Assembly: GCA_023525715.1 (NCBI GenBank) | Contig: CM042012.1 | Span: forward strand, 47,879,561-47,943,560 | DNA length: 64,000 bases | Source of the DNA: Cichorium intybus | Taxonomy: Eukaryota > Streptophyta > Magnoliopsida > Asterales > Asteraceae | Direction: 5' to 3' | In this document: piece after piece, positions 53,071 through 64,000 of the stretch | How positions within the stretch are numbered: the first letter of the stretch is position 1 | Layout: every line of letters begins with the position of its first letter | Translations under genes and position numbers: made by a program | Notes under the pieces: generated by a model | What the model was told of the DNA's origin: nothing | The model's database searches: none | Seen by the model: the letters and a program-made list of their open reading frames with translations, nothing else

Positions 53071-53391
53071 TGTGTTGAGTAGGTCAATCTCCAGAAAGAA
53101 GTAGAAGAAGACAGTAATACTCGGGATAATTTTCTGATATATTCCTCAAAAGAAACGTTGCAATTTATAGAGAACTACTTGGTTGCTAGCAACCTTAGGA
53201 ATAAGAAATTAAACCGTTAAAAGCAACTAAAAACAAGGAGAATTTTGTTGCATGATCTTCCCGGTGGCGATCGATTAAAACGTGTATGAGACCTAGTCTT
53301 TCATTGATTGGTTGCTAGGTTAATACAGGCTGGGGGCTTCCTTAAACGTGTGGGTCGGTCCTGTAGAGAAGGTGTTGGGCTGATCGTATCA
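53071..53391 (-). repeat. 3' LTR of a short-LTR Ty3 element (321 bp)
   Basis: On the minus strand it runs TGATACGATCAGCCC...CTACTCAACACA, with TG...CA ends. A purine tract AAGGGGAGGGTAT (53392-53404) lies directly before it, next to the pol region, so this is the downstream LTR. Size and pol type fit Reina-like chromoviruses. Confidence 0.8.
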
Positions 53392-53404
53392 ATACCCTCC
53401 CCTT

Positions 53405-55880
53405 CGAGAGGGAGCTTGTCCTCAATATTCATGTGAGGCTGGAAATCAAGGTACTTTGCAGCGTTTTCTAATGTTGCTTCACTTGTATCTCTTCCTTTTC
53501 CATTTAATAAGAACCTATTGGACTGTTTTGCCTTTGTGGAGTAGTGTACATGTGTCTATAACATGTTCTGGCTCTTCTATTGGTTGATCGTTGACAAAAG
53601 AACCAGAAAGGGGAAAGTGTGGTGTTATTGATGATCCCACATAAAGGCGGAGTAGGGACACATGAAAAACGGGGTGAATCTTTGAACCCTGGGACAGGTC
53701 CAATCTGTATGCTACCTTGCCCAGTCACTCCAGAATGACGAATGTACTATAAAAACGTCAGCTTAATTTGTGAAACTGTCGTCTATGAACAGATTGTTGG
53801 CAATACATTTGAAGGCGCAAATAGGCTAAGTCACCCACATTAAATTCCTTTTCTAAACGGTGTTTGTTTGTTTGATCTGCCATACATTGTCGTGTCTTAC
53901 GTAACCTCTCTTTTAAGAGTGAGAGTAAGTGTTGATGTTCAATCGAAGCTACTGGTGTGTCACCCACTGTGTAATGCGGAAGAGACGGAGGTGGTCGGCC
54001 ATAAAGGGCTTGTAAAGGTGTCATGTCGATGCCATCGTGGTAGCTTGTGTTATACCAAAATTCCACCGAGTAGAGAAATTTGTTCCAGTTTCGTAGCTCA
54101 TCACACGCAAAGCACCGCAAGTATGCTTCGAGGAAACGGTTGACAACTTCGGTCTGGCCATCCGTTCGGGGATGGTAGGCACTCAAGTGTAACAGGTGGG
54201 TACCTAACTTGCTGCATAACTCTTTCTAAAAACGACTAAGGAAAATGGGGCCACGATCCGATAAAATGGATTTAGGTATTCCATGTAACCGATATATCTG
54301 CTGAAGGAAAAGGATGGCCAATGAGGCAGCTGTGGAATTAGGCGGTAGCTGAATAAAGTGGGTGAATTTTGTAAGATGGTCGACAATTACCCATATACCA
54401 GTTTTGCCATTAAACCGAGGGAGGTTGGTGATAAAATCCATGGAAATATCATCCTACACTTGAGTTGGAATCGATAATGGTTGTAGAAGGACATAGGGTT
54501 TATCGTTAGGGTTTTTTGTTTGTTGGCAAGTTATACATTCTTCAATAAAGCGGGTAACATCATGTTTGAGATGAGGCCAATAGAAGTTACCAGTGATTTG
54601 GCGGATGGTGGCGGTGATCCCCGAGTGTCCTCCGAGTGTGGAAGAATGGAATTATTTGAGTAGTTGTTGGCGGAGTGATGCGAGTTCTGAAATGAGAAGT
54701 CTGTTATGGCAGAATATTAACCCATCATGCAATGTAAGTCCGGTGGCTTCATCCTGGTTGGACTTCACACACTCTAGCCAAGTGTGGCCTGTTGGGTCAT
54801 TGAGGTAGTAGTCTCGCAACTCTTGAAGCCAGGGAAAAGTGGGGGTCGACAGAGCCAATAACTGTGTTTCATCATTTGTTTTTTGTCGGCTTAGGGCATC
54901 AGCTATGTTTTTTCCTTTTTCGGAGTTATAATGCACTTCAAATTCATAGCCCATTAGCTTTGCGGCCCACTTATGTTGGTCTGGTGTTTCAACGACTTAG
55001 GTCAAGAGGTGGTGCAAGCTTCTCTGATCAGTAAAGACTCGAAATTTACGGCCCAATAAATATTGGCGCCACTTCTTTACGGCTCTGTGATGGCATAAAG
55101 TTCTCTGCTATAGGTGGATGAGGAGCGCATACGAGAGCATAATTTCTTACTAAAGAAGGAAATTGGTTTGTCGAGTCGCGATAGAACGGCGCCGATTCCT
55201 ATATTGGACGCATCTATGGTGACATCGAAGGGGTTCGTAAAATTCGACAGCCCTATTGTTGGCGGTGAGCTCATGACTGTTTTAAGGGCTTGAAAGGCGT
55301 GGGTACTCATTTCATCCCATTCCAGTTTGGTGTTTTTCTGTAAAAGATCCGTGAGAAGTGATGCAATTTGAGCGTAGTTTCATACGAAACGGCTAGTAGT
55401 AACCAGTGAGTCCAAGGAACCCATGTAAGCCGATGATAGTGGATGGCAGTGGCCACTCTTGAATTTCCTATAATTTTTCGGGGTCCGTTGAGACGCCATT
55501 ATGAGATATAATGTGGCCAATGTAAGATATGTATGACACCATGAATGTGCATTTAGATAGCTTCGCAAAGTAGTGATGTTGGGTGAGAACATCAAGACAT
55601 ACCAGAGGTGATCATAGCGAGTTTCGCAAGAGTCACTATAGATTAATATGTTGTCGAAGAAAACGAGGGCAAAGGTACGAAGCACAGATCGAATAGGTCG
55701 TTCATGTCCGCTTGGAATGTCGATGGTGCGTTTGACAACCCGAAGGGCATTACGAGAAATTCGTAATATCTGTCTACTGTACAGAATGCGGTCTTATGGG
55801 TGTCGTTGATGTGGACGCATGGTGGTATCCGGCTCGAAGATTTATTTTGGAAAAGACATGTGCCCCGTAAAACTGATATA
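53405..55880 (-). pseudogene. Ty3 (Reina-like) pol, 5'-truncated and decayed
   Basis: From right to left: an RT piece (NLRAGYHH near 55830), the RT catalytic box as FFDNILIYS where FFDD is normal (55640-55670), RNase H (FDVTIDASNIGIGAVLS), linker and zinc finger, integrase core (WVIVDHLTKFTHF, SDRGPIF, HPRTDGQTE with the catalytic Glu kept), and the C-terminal GSKIHPVFHVSLLR plus a chromodomain-like tail ending FQPHMNIEDKLPLEGEG. At least six stops or shifts separate these blocks. Gag, protease, the start of RT and the 5' LTR are missing; homology ends at about 55880. Confidence 0.88.
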
Positions 55881-56013
55881 ACACCAATAGGTCCTTTGAA
55901 TTTAGAAATTTAATCTTGTTTTTACGGTGGTAGTATGTTTATGAGTTTATTTGTTACCATCATTGATGCAAATTGTGGGTGAAAACCCAACTTATTGATC
56001 ATCTTATATTTTT

Positions 56014-56719
56014 TGTTGGAATATGGTGTGAATTATATAACAAAACAAAGTACCATAACAACATGTCACAAAAGTAATAAAACCATATTCCTAAGAGGAT
56101 CACAAATTTATGACTAGATGCAACAAATAACAACACATAGTAAAGATCAAAAGTACATACCCTTGAAGACTTTGAATTCAACTAGCTTCTTGGTGTTGTA
56201 TGGATGATCAAGGACCCAAACCATAATCCCTCTAATGTAGTAGCACCCAAGAATATGATCATTTTAATGCTTGACAAACTTCACTACCTTGTATCAAGTT
56301 GTGAACATAAAACCCTAGAAAACTAGGCTTTCAGTCGTGGAGCTTCAAGGTCGAAAGGTGAGAAGAGGGAAGAGGAGAGAACCATGAGATCAGAAGGATA
56401 TGTGTGTTTGTGAGAGAGAAATGTCGAGTGTAGGGTGGTCATGGATAGGGTTTAAACCCTAGCTTAACTAGTCTTTATATTGGAATAGATATGCCTTATC
56501 CCCATATTTTTATTCGAAATTCAAATACTTACACTTTAACCCCTTGAGTTCTATAGGTTTCTAATTAACTCATCATAAAATAATAAGTTAACAAACTAGA
56601 CCCTCCGCATTCTCCTTTTGTCATTTATGCTCAAATCATATATTGTATGTAACCCAAAAGGACCCTGCTATTTGTAGTGATATCACCAACTTATTGGGAC
56701 GATTGGTATATATCCAACA
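56014..56719 (-). repeat. Copia-type LTR (706 bp)
   Basis: The ends TGTTGGA (56014) and TCCAACA (56719) are inverted copies. Just outside, the minus strand reads GTGCAAGTGAGAGAC (56720-56734), a copia-style purine tract, so this is a 3' LTR of an element lying to the right. No RNase H coding is seen beyond it and no second LTR was found, so it is a fragment or a non-autonomous element. Confidence 0.65.
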
Positions 56720-56734
56720 GTCTCTCACTTGCAC

Positions 56735-57438
56735 ATATCACAAGCCACTAAGGCAAAATACGTCTTTTAAACGAACAAGCTACATAAACACGTGCAATGG
56801 TCGAAACCAATCTACAATCATGCTATTATTAAAAGAAATGGAAGATCGATTACTCACCTTAATTGAATGTCAAGCAAGTCAGACTCCATTCCCAGTTGTT
56901 ATTCTTTTATCCTTTCCTAAAATTTTGAAAAAGAATAGATTATTCTTTACTCCCCTATTTTACATTACTAATGTTATCTTCACAAATGCTAACCAAGAAG
57001 TATAAAATAACGAAAAATTAGAGTTGTTCAATCCCCAAAACACTTCTCACATTACCCATTAGCTCATGACTTTATTTACACATTTACATAGAATATCATC
57101 AATGGAGTTCTTGATTCCATTCCACTCCTAATTTCCAAATCAGCCCAAATTACTCAATAATCACTTAGAATCATTAGAAAACAACTAGAAGTAGTTGCTT
57201 TCATCCAAAGCATCAATTATGACCCATAAGTTCCATAAAATTGCAGATTACACAACCCCCCTTAACTTTATAGGATTCATGACTAGAATCGTACAATTCA
57301 TGATCCTAAGTTACCCTTTAGCTGAATAATGACCACTTGGTGCTTAGAAAAAAAATGAATCACTTAGGATCATATGTATAAACCTTCTGCAACTTAGAAC
57401 TCGGTATTCACAACAATCCTAACTCGAAATTCAGGTTT
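56735..57438. other. Probable remnant interior of the copia-type element
   Basis: AT-rich, without retroviral domains on either strand. If it belongs to the LTR at 56014-56719, the element was coding-poor. I see nothing else here. Confidence 0.3.
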
Positions 57439-57687
57439 CTAAGCAACAACACGAACAATTCTTACCTTGGTTTGTTTGAAGCCTTCAAATCTTTTGGTAA
57501 TTTCTTCAAAACTCGAGCTACAATCTTCATATGTTACGAATCGCCACTTCTCAGCCCCCTCCTTCTCTAAAAGCATGAAAACGCTAAAGAATGGGAAGGT
57601 TCCAGCTTTTACAAGCAACTTTAAGCCTTTGACAACATTAGCCATTCTAGTTCCCACTATTTCATCAAGAGACCAAAACTTACTCAA
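57439..57687 (-). CDS. Unrecognised 82-codon frame
   Basis: Begins MSKFWSLDEIVGTRMANVVKG and contains EGAEKWRFVTYEDCSSSFEE. The composition is protein-like compared with the surrounding AT-rich DNA, but I know no family match. It could be a captured or decayed exon. There is no obvious splice partner. Confidence 0.2.
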   Translation of the reverse strand: MSKFWSLDEIVGTRMANVVKGLKLLVKAGTFPFFSVFMLLEKEGAEKWRFVTYEDCSSSFEEITKRFEGFKQTKVRIVRVVA

Positions 57688-60600
57688 TAAATGGAAACTC
57701 TTAAGTTTTGAGGTTTACCCCATGTCTAAAATTATTATACATTTAAGTTCATGATTAATTTAGCCTTAGACCATAGTTTGTTTCACCATCTTGGCAGAAA
57801 TGGCCATTCTAGCAAAATTTCTTACATTTAGATCCTTTTTCCACCACAACCACCACTCTAATACTACCATATAATAAACATATATCTTAAATATATCAAA
57901 TGGAATTTAAATATATCTACCAAGTCAAATGCGGTGGTACATGTTTGCAGGTTTCAAATTAATCGATTTACCCAAACAAGTTTGAAGCTTCTAAATTCCC
58001 AATACTTGTAGGCTTCAGAATCATCAATAGTTCACAAATGTGTAGCATTATTTAATAAAATGACAAGGCTATATTCTTTTTCTATAAACAACTATTTTTA
58101 AATGCTATACAAAAATCATTTATATGTATTTCTGTGCAATGTAAGAGTGTTATATAATCCAACTTATAACGTGTAGTATAACTAAGTGGTTCATGATTTT
58201 TAGTCGTCAGCAAAAAGATTGACTTCTGAAATAAGAAGAGAATGATCAAGAGTAAAAATTGGGGAAGAAACGGTCGGGTGATTAGGTAAGGGCTTAATAT
58301 TAAGATTAAAAATTAAAAGTTTTGAATATTTAAATGAATTCGATCAGACCAATTATAATCGGTCTAAATGTCGATCCATTTAAATACACCTATGTAATTA
58401 ATCGTTAATTAGGTGAGATCGGATCTGATTTTTGGCTAATAAATTAGCCCATATACATTCTTTACAAAAATATACAAGACAAAATGAAAACATATAATAT
58501 CAATAACATTAATAAATTATGAAACTAAAGTCAATAAGTTATAGAATGCGAAACGAAAACTATAAATTCAATAATAATAATAACTGTGAATGCTAATGAT
58601 TAATAAAAATGAAGTCCTACCTAATGTAGTAATTACAAAAAAGAAAAACACGTAATTTTCATTTAAACAAAATAAATAAAACACCTATAAAAATAGATAT
58701 GCGAATTCTAATTATCATACAGCCCAAACCATAACTATGAAGCCCAAGTATATAGTATCAGTGTACTTAGAGGTGCACAAAAGGACGACGTTATAGGTTG
58801 GCAAACGAAACTTTTTATCAAATTCATAGTTAATAGAAAACATTATATTACATTATATTAGCTTCAATCGAAAAAAGTTGAAAATAAAATGCTGTAATTG
58901 TATGGATTGTTTATAGCATAATACATCAATTAGAAAAAAATGAAGTAGGATGCCATAACTTGGAAATAATTGAATGTAGAATGGTACAATATTAAAAAAA
59001 CTGAAAATACATTTTGCTACTTCTAGCCTTTAGACCAAAAATAATCATTCGCAATTTTCGATAAAAAGCGTTTCCTCTCCAACTTCAGCTAGATACGTTT
59101 TCAACATATTTGTACCATAACCAAATAAATAAAAAAAACACATGTATCATGCTTAATCTGAAATTCAAGAAATGACCTTGGAGCAAAACAATTTCAAAAT
59201 CATCCAAACAAAATCCATGGGCAAGGGTAAACAGAGGTAAGTACGTTCCTATTTGATGCAATTTGCACATATAAAAATTATAATGAAAATGTAGGCACTA
59301 AAGTAATGTTGTGCTGATTACCATTCAATAAGTACTATGCATTAATCATATATGTGATAATCATAGCAGAAACCATGTCTCCTAGTGAAATAAAGCATAC
59401 CCTACTCATGAAGGAGATTTAGAATTTTAGATCTCGAGGATACTTAGACCAACAAGTAAATGGTCTAATCAGAGCATCGATAAAAAGATAAAGTTCTACG
59501 ATTTGCAACAACAAAAGTTGGTTAAAGTGAAGAAAAAATCAAACAAATTCTACGTAAAATGCTGTTGGAAGTAATGTAAAGCCTAAGCCAGTGTCTAAGG
59601 TCACCCTGCCTCAAATAACTTTCCCCGTAATCAAGTTCATACCTAAAAATATAAAGAAATGTCTCAAAAAGATTCCATAGATGTCTTGTGTATATTTATT
59701 CCTAAAATATTTGTTATAATAATTTTTTTTTTTTTGGAAAAATGGCAACATACTTTACTTTTCACCATTAAAGACAACACACTTTACTTTTATCCATCAT
59801 AGCAAGGTACTTAGATTTTTACCCATAATAGCAACATAATTATTTTATTTTACCGATAATGTCAATATGTCAAATGAAACTTGTATTCATTTCACAAGTT
59901 CATGTTATATTGTTATTATTGGCAAAGAAATATAGGTATGTTGCTACTTTACATAAAAAGTAAGGTACATTGCACATGTTGATAATATTATGTTTCCATA
60001 TCTTGAATTTAGTAACATCACCTTTTCTTTTTCCTCATCTCTTCTCTTTCTGTTTGTTGCAAAGTTAACACTAATTAGTAGAAAATTGAATAGCAATTGC
60101 ACTAAACATAAAACCAAACAGCCATTTACAACTTACACTCTATGTGACAAGGTTTTGATCCTGCCAAAACAAGGGTTTTGATATTAGCTACTAAGTAAAC
60201 TTTGCAATCTAAAACTTGTAAATTAGAAATGAAAATCATGTGAGCTAAATAAATCCAGGGTGAATAATTTTCAAACAAACTTTTTGATTTGCAGATATAT
60301 TGTAGGTGATAGATGATCAATACCAAACATAAACATTGAAGAACATCATGTCAAATTAAATACACCATAATCGTAAGTAATGTAAGGTATATAAGGTCAA
60401 AATGGAAGCCAAAAATTAAGCAAGAAACTACATGCATACTAGATTCATTTCATTATGTAAGGTTCTATAAGCTTCCACGTATAACTCATGATGTAATATG
60501 TAAAAAGGATCTATCTCGGAATCTAAAATAAATTTAGAAATTAACTTTTGAGAATTCTAAACATGATGATAGTAAAAGAAGTTTAGGTTAATTGCAAAGA

Positions 60601-61361
60601 TGAGGATGATCAATGATGAATGTGAAAGGTGGCGAAAGTAAGAATAAAAGAATATGTTAGTAAATATTGAGAAAAAACGGGACAGTAAGTAGTCATTTCA
60701 CTTAAGTTACCACTTAATAGGTCTTGAATCTTAGGTCAACGATAATTGTAAGTATCAAAATTGAGAGCGCAACAAGGACGACATATGAGGTTATTAATTA
60801 CAAGTATGTTTTGGTTAAACTCTTGTAAAAACTTTTTTGAAGTAAATAGATTAATCCATGAAAAAACGTGATATATATGGTTGGAGGAGATCTAAATTGT
60901 TCTGGTTAATTTGGCATAATATATAACAGAAACAATGGCTTTGCAATTTTCTTGACTATACAAATCAATGCTATATATCTTCAACATAACATAAAGCTTC
61001 TTGGTGGACATGTTGAGGTAAAACAACATGAAATATTACATCATTATTGCAATGTGTTTCGTAACATAAAGCTTAATATAAATCAGATACTTGGGCCATT
61101 CAGAACACCAATTTTAGTCCCATGGATTCCTATTATCTGTAAGAAAGTTTTTGCTATTATGGTTAAGGAATTTCAAGTACATTGCTACAATTGGATAGAT
61201 TTTGCAACATAAATAGCCTTTACTATATAATCAAAATCACTAATAACTATACAACAAATGGAAAAAGATTAAAATTCAGCTCTTGATATAATTACTCAAA
61301 GTTCCATCCTACACAAACATAACTCATAGCTTCTTTGAAAATTATACTTGGAAAAATATCT
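57688..61361. other. Gene-empty AT-rich DNA
   Basis: About 3.7 kb with no exon structure, RNA gene or transposon domain that I can support. A poly-T run at 59726-59737 and repeated phrases around ACTTTACTTTT/CAACATACTTT (59745-59960) are the only local structure. Short frames at 59990, 60126 and 60952 are not convincing. Confidence 0.45.
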
Positions 61362-62828
61362 TGTAACATCCGTATATTGGATAATGTTTCAGATCAAAAA
61401 TAGAAACATTAGTTACAATTTCATAAAAAAAAATCATCAGCATTGTATGCCGATCTTAGAAAAATCATAATTAATTCTACAAAAATCGGTTGGACCTCAA
61501 ACCAGTGCACAAAGTTTGCAAATTGAGTCTAGTATAATCTATAAAATTTTCAGGCCGCGACGCGACAGGTGTGGTGGTCGCGACGCGACGGACTGTCGGC
61601 AGCTCCGTGATTTGCGCGATCAAGCAATCATTCACGTGTGTCATCGCGACACGAGCGTAAGCTTGTCGCGACGCGAAGGAGGTCCAGGAGGCCTATAAAT
61701 AGGTGTTCTAAGCCTCATTTTAACTCACAACAACCACCAAACACACATACGATATCGGGGAGTGTTCTGGTGAGAAAAATAGGTCGGGAGAGGTAAGGAA
61801 CGAGCGATAGCTTGTAGCGAAGTGCTCGAGAGTTTTCGGAAGAGTTGAACGGGGAACGAGCCAGCGACAATACTAAGTGAGTAATCGCTACTTTATTTCT
61901 TTAATAGTTTATAAAGTGTTAAACTATTATATGTGGAAGTTATGTACTATTCGTAATTCCAAGAATAATGCCCAATGATTTACTTACGAGAACGGTGCCT
62001 AGGCCGGTTATATGGGATCTGGTTGTTGGATTTTCCGAAAGGCTAAAATGCTGAAAGGATCCTGCCACCCCATCTAATCTTCTACCTGGCCGTTCTTTAT
62101 TTGATAAATCACGAGGTATCATATTGGAATTATAGAGAATATAAAGCAGAGTGATGGTGTGATCCGTAGTGATACAGGTTGAAATAGTAGTTCACCTATA
62201 AACAAATATATAGGTACAAACCAAGCTGTTATAGTGGGTGTAAGAAGGCAGGAATAACCAGATACCGTATAGCAAGAATCAATGTGAGTAATCTATCCCT
62301 AAGTGTTACTTTTACTGTGGGGCCACATTATCGGTTATTGTGATTGGGACCATCTTTCCGTGGGGTCACATACTCGGTAATTGTGGTTGAGACCACATAT
62401 ATGCTGTGACGATCGAATTAGAAGTAATTGTGGTGGGACCACATACAAATGTTGTGATGGCCTACTTGGCTGGCAGTTTTATCACACATTCAACAGGTGT
62501 ACATTGAGTCCTTGAGACTCGGTATCACAGGGGGCTGTGATATGATGTGGAAGCTGAAAATTTAATGTTGTTATAACACTTATGATTATTCACTGAGCTT
62601 GTAAAGATCACCCTTGTTGATACTAACTGTGCAGGTGCTGTAGACCCTACTAAAGGGAAGGATGTAATTCGGGGTTAGAACTGATGACCGTAGCAGCCCG
62701 GCTTTGGGGAGATACCACTTGTACCTTTTTCTTGTAATATATACCCTGTATAATATTTTGTTGAATAAAATATGTTTTAAAGTGTGAAAAATAAATGGGT
62801 ATATTTATATTGAAAGTCGGGTGTTACA
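61362..62828 (+). repeat. 5' LTR of a Ty3/gypsy element (1467 bp)
   Basis: Starts TGTAACATCCG and ends CGGGTGTTACA, followed two bases later by T and the PBS. GC-rich repeats CGCGACGCGAC occur at about 61556-61590, with related forms to 61675. A TATA box TATAAATA (61694-61701) would place transcription start near 61725. The downstream part contains three or four copies of a GGGACCACAT / GGGGTCACAT phrase (62318-62460). Confidence 0.88.
61694..61701 (+). promoter_or_regulatory. LTR TATA box
   Basis: TATAAATA in a GC-richer context, about 330 bp inside the LTR, followed by an A/C-rich leader (CACAACAACCACCAAACAC) typical of plant retrotransposon transcript starts. Confidence 0.65.
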
Positions 62829-62831
62829 AGT

Positions 62832-62844
62832 TGGTATCAGAGCC
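62832..62844 (+). other. Primer-binding site (initiator tRNA-Met)
   Basis: TGGTATCAGAGCC, three bases after the LTR end. It sets plus-strand orientation for the element. Confidence 0.9.
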
Positions 62845-62977
62845 GAGGTTTAAGTGAATTAGGTTTCTATGGAGTAGATACCTAGACTTGAACCTTAGAA
62901 TATAGTGGAATTTGGGATTTGAAAAGATAATTTATGTTATCTAATTAAATGATTCATCATTATGTTGAACTTTCAAG

Positions 62978-64000
62978 ATGGCAAATACCAAGAATGGTCA
63001 AAGCCAAAGGGGTGCTGGGCAAGGAGCCTCCAGAGGAGGCAGAACACGAAGTCAAAGCCAAGGAGGTGGTAGAGGAGGCAAAACACAAACACAAGGTTCA
63101 GTACACAGAGAAATAGGAGAAGCAGCAGGGAATCCGCAAGAATTACGAACTATGATTGCGGATGTGGTACAGGAGATATTACCTACTCTAATAGGAAAGC
63201 AGAAGGAGGGTACTGCTAAGCAGGTGAACGATGAAGCTCTCAGGGACGATGAACACGATGAAAGTGGGTAAACATGGCAGATAAGGGTAAAGGCGTGGAG
63301 GGAACTTCGGAAGTGAAAAACAAATGTACGTATAAGAATTTCCTTAGTTGCAAGCCTAAGGAATTTACGGGAACTGATAGTCCCGTACAAGCGATGGAAT
63401 GGTTGATACATACGGAGAAAGTTTTCCGGATTAGCAAGTGTAATGAGGCAGACAAGGTGGAGTTTGCTACCAACGTTTTCGCTGGGAATGCCCAGTATTG
63501 GTGGCAAGTTTTCAGTAGAGCTTTGGGTTCAGATTTGCTTGGGATGTTGACCTGGGAACAGTTTAAAGCAAAATTTACTGAAGAATACTGTTCCGAAGTA
63601 GCAGTGAAGAAGCTGACAGAAGAGTTCTTACATTTGGAACAAGGGACTCATTCTGTGCAAGAATATACTATGGATTTCTTGGAGAAAGCTAGATTCTGTG
63701 AGCATGAGGTTGATACTGAAAAGAGAAAGATAGACAAGTACGTGTAGGGATTGAAAACTCGAATCCGAGAGGTTGTACAGCCACTCAAGCTGACTACCTT
63801 TCGGCAAGTAGTTGATCGGGCGGTGGAACGTGAGGCGGAGCTGCAACGCCAAGAAAGTGAAAGGAGGGAAGCTGAAGCAAAAAGAAAGGTTGAGTAACGT
63901 CCGTGGACTTCTAAGAAAAAGTCTCAGCAGTTAGATTCTGGGTCGCGGGGTCAGACTCGAAAGGATGAAGGCAAATGGTGCGACAGATGCAGAAAGAAAC
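62978..64000 (+). pseudogene. Ty3 Gag, frameshifted, continues beyond window
   Basis: The first frame (62978-63271) encodes an Arg/Gly/Gln-rich N-terminus ending with a predicted helix. Capsid coding resumes in another frame at 63274: FTGTDSPVQAMEWL, QYWWQVFSRALG and LTWEQFKAKFTEEYC are Retrotrans_gag landmarks. The shift happens near 63268-63274. A TAG at 63745-63747 (probably TGG, Trp, in DKYVWGLKTR) and a TAA at 63896-63898 interrupt the later part, which still reads as Gag with an Arg/Glu-rich helix up to the start of a zinc knuckle (WCDRCRK) at the edge. Pol should follow outside. Confidence 0.85.

Noticed and set aside
53504..53728. Separate small gene beside the short LTR
   Set aside because: It overlaps, in another frame, the GSKIHPVFHVSLLR integrase C-terminus of the Ty3 element.
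60952..61212. 86-codon plus-strand frame
   Set aside because: AT-driven Ile/Lys/Asn composition with no recognisable family or splice context.
61516..61698. Arg/Asp-rich frame in the right-hand LTR
   Set aside because: Produced by the CGCGACGCGAC repeats just upstream of the LTR TATA box.

Overview
This window looks like a gene-poor, transposon-rich stretch of a eudicot nuclear genome. The evidence is three intron-rich genes with clear plant orthologues, plant LTR retrotransposons primed by initiator tRNA-Met (TGGTATCAGAGC), a plant tRNA-Lys(CTT) cluster and strongly AT-rich spacers. The element types would fit an asterid such as a member of the Asteraceae, but I cannot prove the family from the sequence alone.

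Layout. 1-3761: a truncated Ty1/copia element on the minus strand (LTR, PBS, gag and start of protease). 3762-6890: unassigned DNA with a probable degenerate Ty3 LTR and a hAT-like end. 6986-7549: a minus-strand array of tRNA-Lys(CTT) genes (two intact, one damaged, one relic). 8431-19957: a short inverted-repeat DNA element split by a 10.07 kb Ty3/gypsy chromovirus that has 2.75-kb LTRs and a ruined interior. 20462-21023: a 5'-truncated LINE with a perfect 16-bp target duplication. 23270-27600: a second LINE split by a PIF/Harbinger transposon, whose transposase is itself split by a 165-bp TA array. 27702 to about 33000: a stretch ending in a Helitron-like 3' terminus that carries fragments of an XH-domain (FDM/IDN2-like) gene and a heat-shock-factor gene.

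Three apparently intact host genes follow: a DEAD-box RNA helicase of the RH18/DDX55 type (33205-36120, 11 exons), a histidine-acid phosphatase of the MINPP/phytase type (38042-42446, 11 exons, with a 60-bp minisatellite in intron 10), and an apyrase-7-like GDA1/CD39 protein (49008-51330, minus strand). Their exon sums are all multiples of three (584, 480 and 750 codons), which supports the models. A Mutator-like element with a perfect 9-bp TSD (45165-46576) sits between the last two.

53071-55880 is the 3' part of a second Ty3 chromovirus with a short LTR. 56014-56719 is a copia-type LTR. 57700-61361 is featureless AT-rich DNA. At 61362 a third Ty3 element starts and runs off the right edge inside gag.

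The three genes act in unrelated processes (ribosome biogenesis, inositol phosphate hydrolysis, endomembrane nucleotide hydrolysis). I see no operon-like or cooperative system. The most interesting content is the nested transposon history, the gene-fragment capture, and the young-LTR/old-interior mismatch of the 10-kb element.
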